Shown here: one piece after another, positions 40,275 through 43,870 of the stretch
How the letters are laid out: each line of letters begins with the position of its first letter
Numbering within the stretch: position 1 is the first letter of the stretch
NCBI GenBank assembly: GCA_019637105.1
Contig: JAHBWF010000055.1
Location: 1 to 43,870 of the forward strand
DNA: 43,870 nt
DNA from: Labilithrix sp.
GTDB taxonomy: Bacteria > Myxococcota_A > Polyangia > Polyangiales > Polyangiaceae
Reading direction: 5' to 3'
Program-made: the position numbers and the translations under genes
The notes under the pieces: model-generated
What the model was told of the DNA's origin: nothing
Databases searched by the model: none
What the model saw: only the letters and a program-made list of their open reading frames with translations

Positions 40275-40319
40275 CCCGAGGCGGAAGGCGCCCGAAGGCG
40301 GAAGGCGTCCGAAGGCGCG
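40275..40319. repeat. Short tandem repeat between convergent genes
   Basis: CCCGAGGCGGAAGGCG, CCCGAAGGCGGAAGGCG and a partial TCCGAAGGCG follow each other in the 92-bp gap after the small outer-membrane protein gene. No function is apparent. Confidence 0.6.
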
Positions 40320-40361
40320 GCGCCTCGCGGGCGCCCGGGCCTCCGCGGACGCGCGCCCGCG

Positions 40362-43124
40362 CTATTTCTTGGCGCCGAGGAGGGCCTTCTTCAGCGACGG
40401 CGCGCCTTGCTCGCGGAGGGCCGCGCAGAGCGAGACGGCCTCGAGCGCGCCGGCGAGCCCGCGGGCGGCGCCCTCGATCCCGGCGACGCGCGGCGTGTAG
40501 AAGGTCGCGCGCGCCTCGGCGTCGGCGCTCGAGCAACCGACGCCCGCGGCGCGGACCAGCGCCGCGCCGAGGCGGCCGGGCAGCTTCCTCCGGAGCTCGT
40601 CCCAGCGCGCGCGCACCCAGGCCTCCGCGATCGGCCGTGAGGTCCGCCGGCCGAACGCCGCGGCGAGCACGTAGCGCATCTCGTTGGCCCGCACGTCGTC
40701 GCCGAGCGTGACGTCGAGCGCCTGCTTGAGCCGCGCTTCGTCGTCGAAGCCCACGAGCGCGCGGAGCGCGACGAGGCGGTCCTCGCGGCTCTTCGCGCCC
40801 TTCATCGCGGCCACGAGCGCGGCCAGCCGCGGCTCGCCCGCGCGGCGCGACGCGAGGTCGAGCGCGACGGCGCCGGCGTCGGCGTCGACGCTCGCCGGAT
40901 CCGCGAGCCACCTCGCCGCGACCTCCTCCGCCTCGCGCAGGGTCGCGTCGTCCTCGGCGACGTCGCCCATCGCGCGGAGCACGCTGCCGCGGACGAGCGC
41001 GTCGTCGGCCGCCGCGTCCGGAGCCTTCGCCGCGCCCGCGGCCGGCCTGTCCTTCGCGGGCGCCGGCGCCCACCCCAGCGCCTTCTTGCGCTTGGCGAGG
41101 CGCGCGAGCGAAAACGCGCGGAAGGCCGGGCGCGCGGCGTCGTCGACGATCGTGTCGCTCATCGCGCCGAGGATGTTCACGACCTGATCGACGACCTGCC
41201 GGGTGTCGTCGTCGTCGAAGGCGGGGAGGACGCGGAGCATCGCCTTCGGCTCGAGCGCGCCGCTCCGGACCGCGGCCCAGGCGTTGGAGAGGAGCGAGAC
41301 GCGCATCGCCGGATCGAGCTCCTTCTTGCTCTCCGCCAGGCGGACGAAGTCCTTCTCCGAGAGCGAGAAGCGGTAGTAGCTCGAGCCCCAGTTCGGGTGC
41401 ACGTAGCCGGGGCAGCGGCCCTGACCGGCGACGAGCGACGGCGCGCCGGCGACGAGATCGGTGCAGATGTCCTTCTTCTCGCCCTGCGCGCGCACGCACA
41501 CCGGGACGGTCCAGGTGCGATCGCTCTCCTCCGGCAGCTTCGAGCCGAGCGGTCGCCACGGCTGGGAGCTCAGCTCCATGTGCCAGCGAGCGCCGCGCTC
41601 GCACTCGAAGCGCGCGCCGACGTCGGGGACGCCGGGCTTGTCGAGGTAGGACGACGCCATCTGCGTGACGTCCTTGCCCGAGGCTCGGTCGAGCGCCTCG
41701 AGCAGGCGGTCGGCCTGCACGCTCTTGAACGCGTTCGTCCGGAGGTAGTCGCGCACGCCGCGCTGGAAGGCGTCCTCGCCGATCCAGCGCTCGACCGTCG
41801 AGAGGAGCGCGGCGCCCTTGTCGTACGTGATCCCGTCGAACGCCTCCTGGGCGTCGCCGACGGACACGACCGGCTGCCTCACCGCGCGGGCGGACACGAG
41901 GCCGTCGAGGTCCATCACGTCGTGGGCCGCGACGACCGCGTCGAGCCGCGAGCCGTAGGCGGGCCGCCACTTCTCGACGATGCGCGCCTCCATCCACGTG
42001 GCCATGCCCTCGTTGAGCCAGAGGTCGTTCCACCACGAGGCCGTGACGAGATCGCCGAACCACTGGTGCGCGAGCTCGTGCGCGACGATGAGCGCCTGAC
42101 CGCGCCGCGCGCCCACCGAGGCGCGCGCCGGGTCGAGGAGCAGGCGCTCCTCGCGGAAGGTCACGAGGCCCGCGTTCTCCATCGCGCCCGCGCGGAAGTC
42201 CGGGACCGCGACGATGTCGAGCTTGTCGTAGGGGTAGGGGATGCCGAACCAGCCGGCGAGGGCGTCGACGATGCCGCTCGTCGCCTCGAGCGCGAGGTCG
42301 CCCATCGCGCTCTTGCCCTTGGTCGTGACGAGGCGGAGCGGCGGCTTGGTGAAGCGCGTCGCCTCCTTGATCTCCAAGTCGCCGACGGCGAGCGCGACGA
42401 GGTACGTCGGCAAGGGCTGCGTGCGGGCGAAGCGGAAGCGGGTCTTGTCGCCGACGTCCTCGCGCGCGGTCTCCGGCGCGTTCGCGACCGCGATCATCGA
42501 GCGCGGCACGGTCACCGTCAGATCGAACGGCACCTTGAAGCCCGGCTCGTCGAAGCACGGGAACGCGCGGCGCGCGTCGGTCGGCTCGAACTGCGTGAAG
42601 GCGTACGAGCTGCCGCCGTCCTTCAGCCGGTAGAGGCCGGAGAGCGAGTCGTCGAAAGGCGCGTCGTACTCGAGCACGAGCAGCGCGCGTCCGGGCGGGA
42701 GCGGCCGCGGGAACGCGAGGACGAGCTCCTCGGGGACCTTGCCGCCTTGCGCGGTGCGCGTCGACACGGTGGCGAGCACGCCGGGCAGCGGCGGCGGCAA
42801 CAGCGCGCGCGCCGCCGTGACCTCGAGCGCGCGGCCGTGGAGGACGACGAACGACGTCTCCTGGGGGACGTCGATCTCGACGCGGACGACGCCCGCGAAG
42901 CGCGGCTTGTCGGGATCGACGTCGAGGTCGATCGCGTAGCCGAGCGGGGTCGCGAGCGGGGGCAGGCGCCCGCTCGCGAGCGGCGCGGGGAGCGTGGTCT
43001 TCGGCTCGGTCGCGACGACGGGCGGTCCGGGCGCCGCCGGCGGCGGATCGCCGGGGCAGCCGGCGGCGAGGAGCGACGCCGCGAGCGCCGAGCAGCACGA
43101 GGCGATGGTCAGAGGCGCCCGCAT
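40362..43124 (-). CDS. Lipoprotein M1-family zinc aminopeptidase
   Basis: This 920-aa aminopeptidase of the gluzincin M1 family has exopeptidase motif GAMENAG, zinc motif HELAHQWFG with the downstream Glu ligand in LNEGMATWME, and the catalytic Tyr region ITYDKGAALL. The N-terminal beta domain holds FTQFEPTDARRAFPCFDEP. The C-terminal half is an ERAP1-like helical domain. The N-terminus is a lipoprotein signal with lipobox LLAAGC followed by a Pro-rich linker, so it acts in the periplasm or on the surface, unlike cytoplasmic PepN. ATG 43124 is preferred over a GTG 12 bases upstream. A role in scavenging peptides fits a predatory or scavenging lifestyle. Confidence 0.94.
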   Translation of the reverse strand: MRAPLTIASCCSALAASLLAAGCPGDPPPAAPGPPVVATEPKTTLPAPLASGRLPPLATPLGYAIDLDVDPDKPRFAGVVRVEIDVPQETSFVVLHGRALEVTAARALLPPPLPGVLATVSTRTAQGGKVPEELVLAFPRPLPPGRALLVLEYDAPFDDSLSGLYRLKDGGSSYAFTQFEPTDARRAFPCFDEPGFKVPFDLTVTVPRSMIAVANAPETAREDVGDKTRFRFARTQPLPTYLVALAVGDLEIKEATRFTKPPLRLVTTKGKSAMGDLALEATSGIVDALAGWFGIPYPYDKLDIVAVPDFRAGAMENAGLVTFREERLLLDPARASVGARRGQALIVAHELAHQWFGDLVTASWWNDLWLNEGMATWMEARIVEKWRPAYGSRLDAVVAAHDVMDLDGLVSARAVRQPVVSVGDAQEAFDGITYDKGAALLSTVERWIGEDAFQRGVRDYLRTNAFKSVQADRLLEALDRASGKDVTQMASSYLDKPGVPDVGARFECERGARWHMELSSQPWRPLGSKLPEESDRTWTVPVCVRAQGEKKDICTDLVAGAPSLVAGQGRCPGYVHPNWGSSYYRFSLSEKDFVRLAESKKELDPAMRVSLLSNAWAAVRSGALEPKAMLRVLPAFDDDDTRQVVDQVVNILGAMSDTIVDDAARPAFRAFSLARLAKRKKALGWAPAPAKDRPAAGAAKAPDAAADDALVRGSVLRAMGDVAEDDATLREAEEVAARWLADPASVDADAGAVALDLASRRAGEPRLAALVAAMKGAKSREDRLVALRALVGFDDEARLKQALDVTLGDDVRANEMRYVLAAAFGRRTSRPIAEAWVRARWDELRRKLPGRLGAALVRAAGVGCSSADAEARATFYTPRVAGIEGAARGLAGALEAVSLCAALREQGAPSLKKALLGAKK

Positions 43125-43191
43125 CGGAGGCGACACGCTCGATCACGACGCGGGATCCGTCAACACCCCAGCGCCGGCGCGCCGCGCGAGC

Positions 43192-43674
43192 TCAGCGGGC
43201 GATCGCCGATTGAAGGCGCGTCATCGACGGCGGCGCAGGACGCCGCACCGTCGGAGGCGGCGACGCCGGGGCGAGGGACCCGCTCGAGCGCCTGGCGGCG
43301 ACGTGCGGCTCCGGGCGGGCGATCGTGCACGCGAGCGTGGGGGACGTCAGGGTCAGCGCGTGGGTGTTGGTGGTGATGACGGCGAGCGAGCCCGACCGCC
43401 AGCCGGGCGAGAGCGACCAGAGCCCGCCGTCGTCGGAGAGGAAGCCGAGCAGCAGCACGCCGTTCATCGCGGGCGGCGACTCCCACGCCGGGGCCTGACC
43501 TGCGCGCGCCCGCGGAGCCCGGGCGGAGAACACGCCGTCGACGAAGCGGTACACCGTGTTGGCCGTCTCGAGGATCGTCTCGCCGAGGAAGGCTTCCCCT
43601 CGCACCCGCTGCCAGGTCGCGGCCGTCTGGGCCGCGAGCTTGACGAGGGCCTTCTCCGCGGCCGCGCGATCCAT
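43192..43674 (-). CDS. Hypothetical protein
   Basis: This 160-aa protein begins MDRAAAEKALVKLAAQTAAT. Residues 1-105 are a plausible small globular domain: an N-terminal helix, then ILETANTVYRFVDGVFSAR, GVLLLGFLSDDGGLWSLSP, RSGSLAVITTNTHALTL. The last 50 residues are Pro/Ser/Arg-rich and likely disordered. The start at 43674 is supported by AAGGA 5 nt upstream; the in-frame ATG at 43692 has no ribosome-binding site. No signal peptide or known family is seen. The gene is separated by 67 bp from the aminopeptidase start, same strand. Confidence 0.5.
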   Translation of the reverse strand: MDRAAAEKALVKLAAQTAATWQRVRGEAFLGETILETANTVYRFVDGVFSARAPRARAGQAPAWESPPAMNGVLLLGFLSDDGGLWSLSPGWRSGSLAVITTNTHALTLTSPTLACTIARPEPHVAARRSSGSLAPASPPPTVRRPAPPSMTRLQSAIAR

Positions 43675-43870
43675 GATTCCTTGGTATCCCATGTCCTACA
43701 GAGAACTACTTATGCATCCAGTGTGCCGACACGGCGCGGCGCCGCGCGCGCGGAAGAATCGGCCGATCCGCCGAGAGCGCGGGGGCGCGCCGGGCTCCTC
43801 GAGCCCCTGCCGGAGCTCGTTTTCGCTGGCCTCGTGATCCAGGTCATCCCCGGGATCATGCTGCGCAATC
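43675..43870. other. Window-end segment, possibly holding the tail of a minus-strand gene
   Basis: On the minus strand a frame is open from the window edge to a stop at 43696-43698. It begins IAQHDPGDDLDHEASENEL and has reasonable codon bias for the first 40 codons, but the last part is not protein-like. It could be the 3' end of a gene 21 bp upstream of the hypothetical gene. Nothing else is recognisable. Confidence 0.25.

Overview
The window is about 44 kb of very GC-rich DNA (strong G/C bias at third codon positions), gene-dense and transcribed from both strands. It looks like a chromosomal segment of a myxobacterium (Myxococcota, most likely Polyangia). The reasons are a lipoprotein with an Asp/Ala/Ser-rich tail, an outer-membrane protein of the type common in myxobacteria, a zinc-ribbon/GYF-like/TPR membrane protein reminiscent of gliding-motility proteins, a TPR-AIM24 protein, an orphan FliQ/SctS, and a multidomain TPR-GAF-PAS histidine kinase. 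No phage, transposon, plasmid or CRISPR feature was seen.

Layout. 1-2577: tail of a possible gene, a small winged-helix-like protein behind an 18-bp palindrome, and a membrane-anchored MutS-family ATPase. 2579-7170: a molybdenum-cofactor cluster, moaA(-), moaB-moaD(+), and moaE-moaC-moeA(-, each junction overlapping by 4 bp). 7321-9008: a TetR regulator closely resembling Bacillus FadR overlaps the EF-P lysyltransferase gene epmA, with an 18-bp FadR-type operator on the regulator's start codon. 9086-14958: a leftward run with FliQ/SctS, a lipoprotein, PgsA, a frameshifted TPR-AIM24 gene, a CPBP-like membrane protein, a D-cysteine-desulfhydrase-like enzyme and a biotinyl carrier protein.

15031-23897: two homologous giant surface lipoproteins (1166 and 1151 aa) with an alpha/beta-hydrolase core carrying calcium-binding-type DxDGDGxPD insertions. 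They resemble VolA/Pla-1 extracellular lipases. They flank an opposite-strand predicted envelope protein. The first overlaps by 4 bp a small protein with a transglutaminase-like (lasso-peptide-B2-like) Cys-His-Asp C-terminus. 24120-28187: a soluble hybrid-type histidine kinase converges with, and overlaps by 59 bp, a single-domain response regulator that is itself overlapped with a zinc alcohol/formaldehyde dehydrogenase.

28304-33063: a sigma-54 activator is divergent from an NfeD-like gene and two flotillins. The spacer holds a GG-N10-GC sigma-54 promoter and clustered GGCGAA half-sites, so this reads as a self-contained sigma-54-controlled membrane-microdomain operon. 33154-43870: a large outer-membrane protein, a 945-bp gene-poor region with hairpins and repeats, hutH, the zinc-ribbon/TPR protein, tRNA-Leu(UAA), a small outer-membrane protein, a lipoprotein M1 aminopeptidase and a small unknown protein.

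The strongest candidates for something undescribed are the lipoprotein-hydrolase/transglutaminase-like locus and the sigma-54-controlled flotillin module. The FadR-operator/epmA coupling is also unusual. All functional assignments are from reading the sequence; no searches were run.
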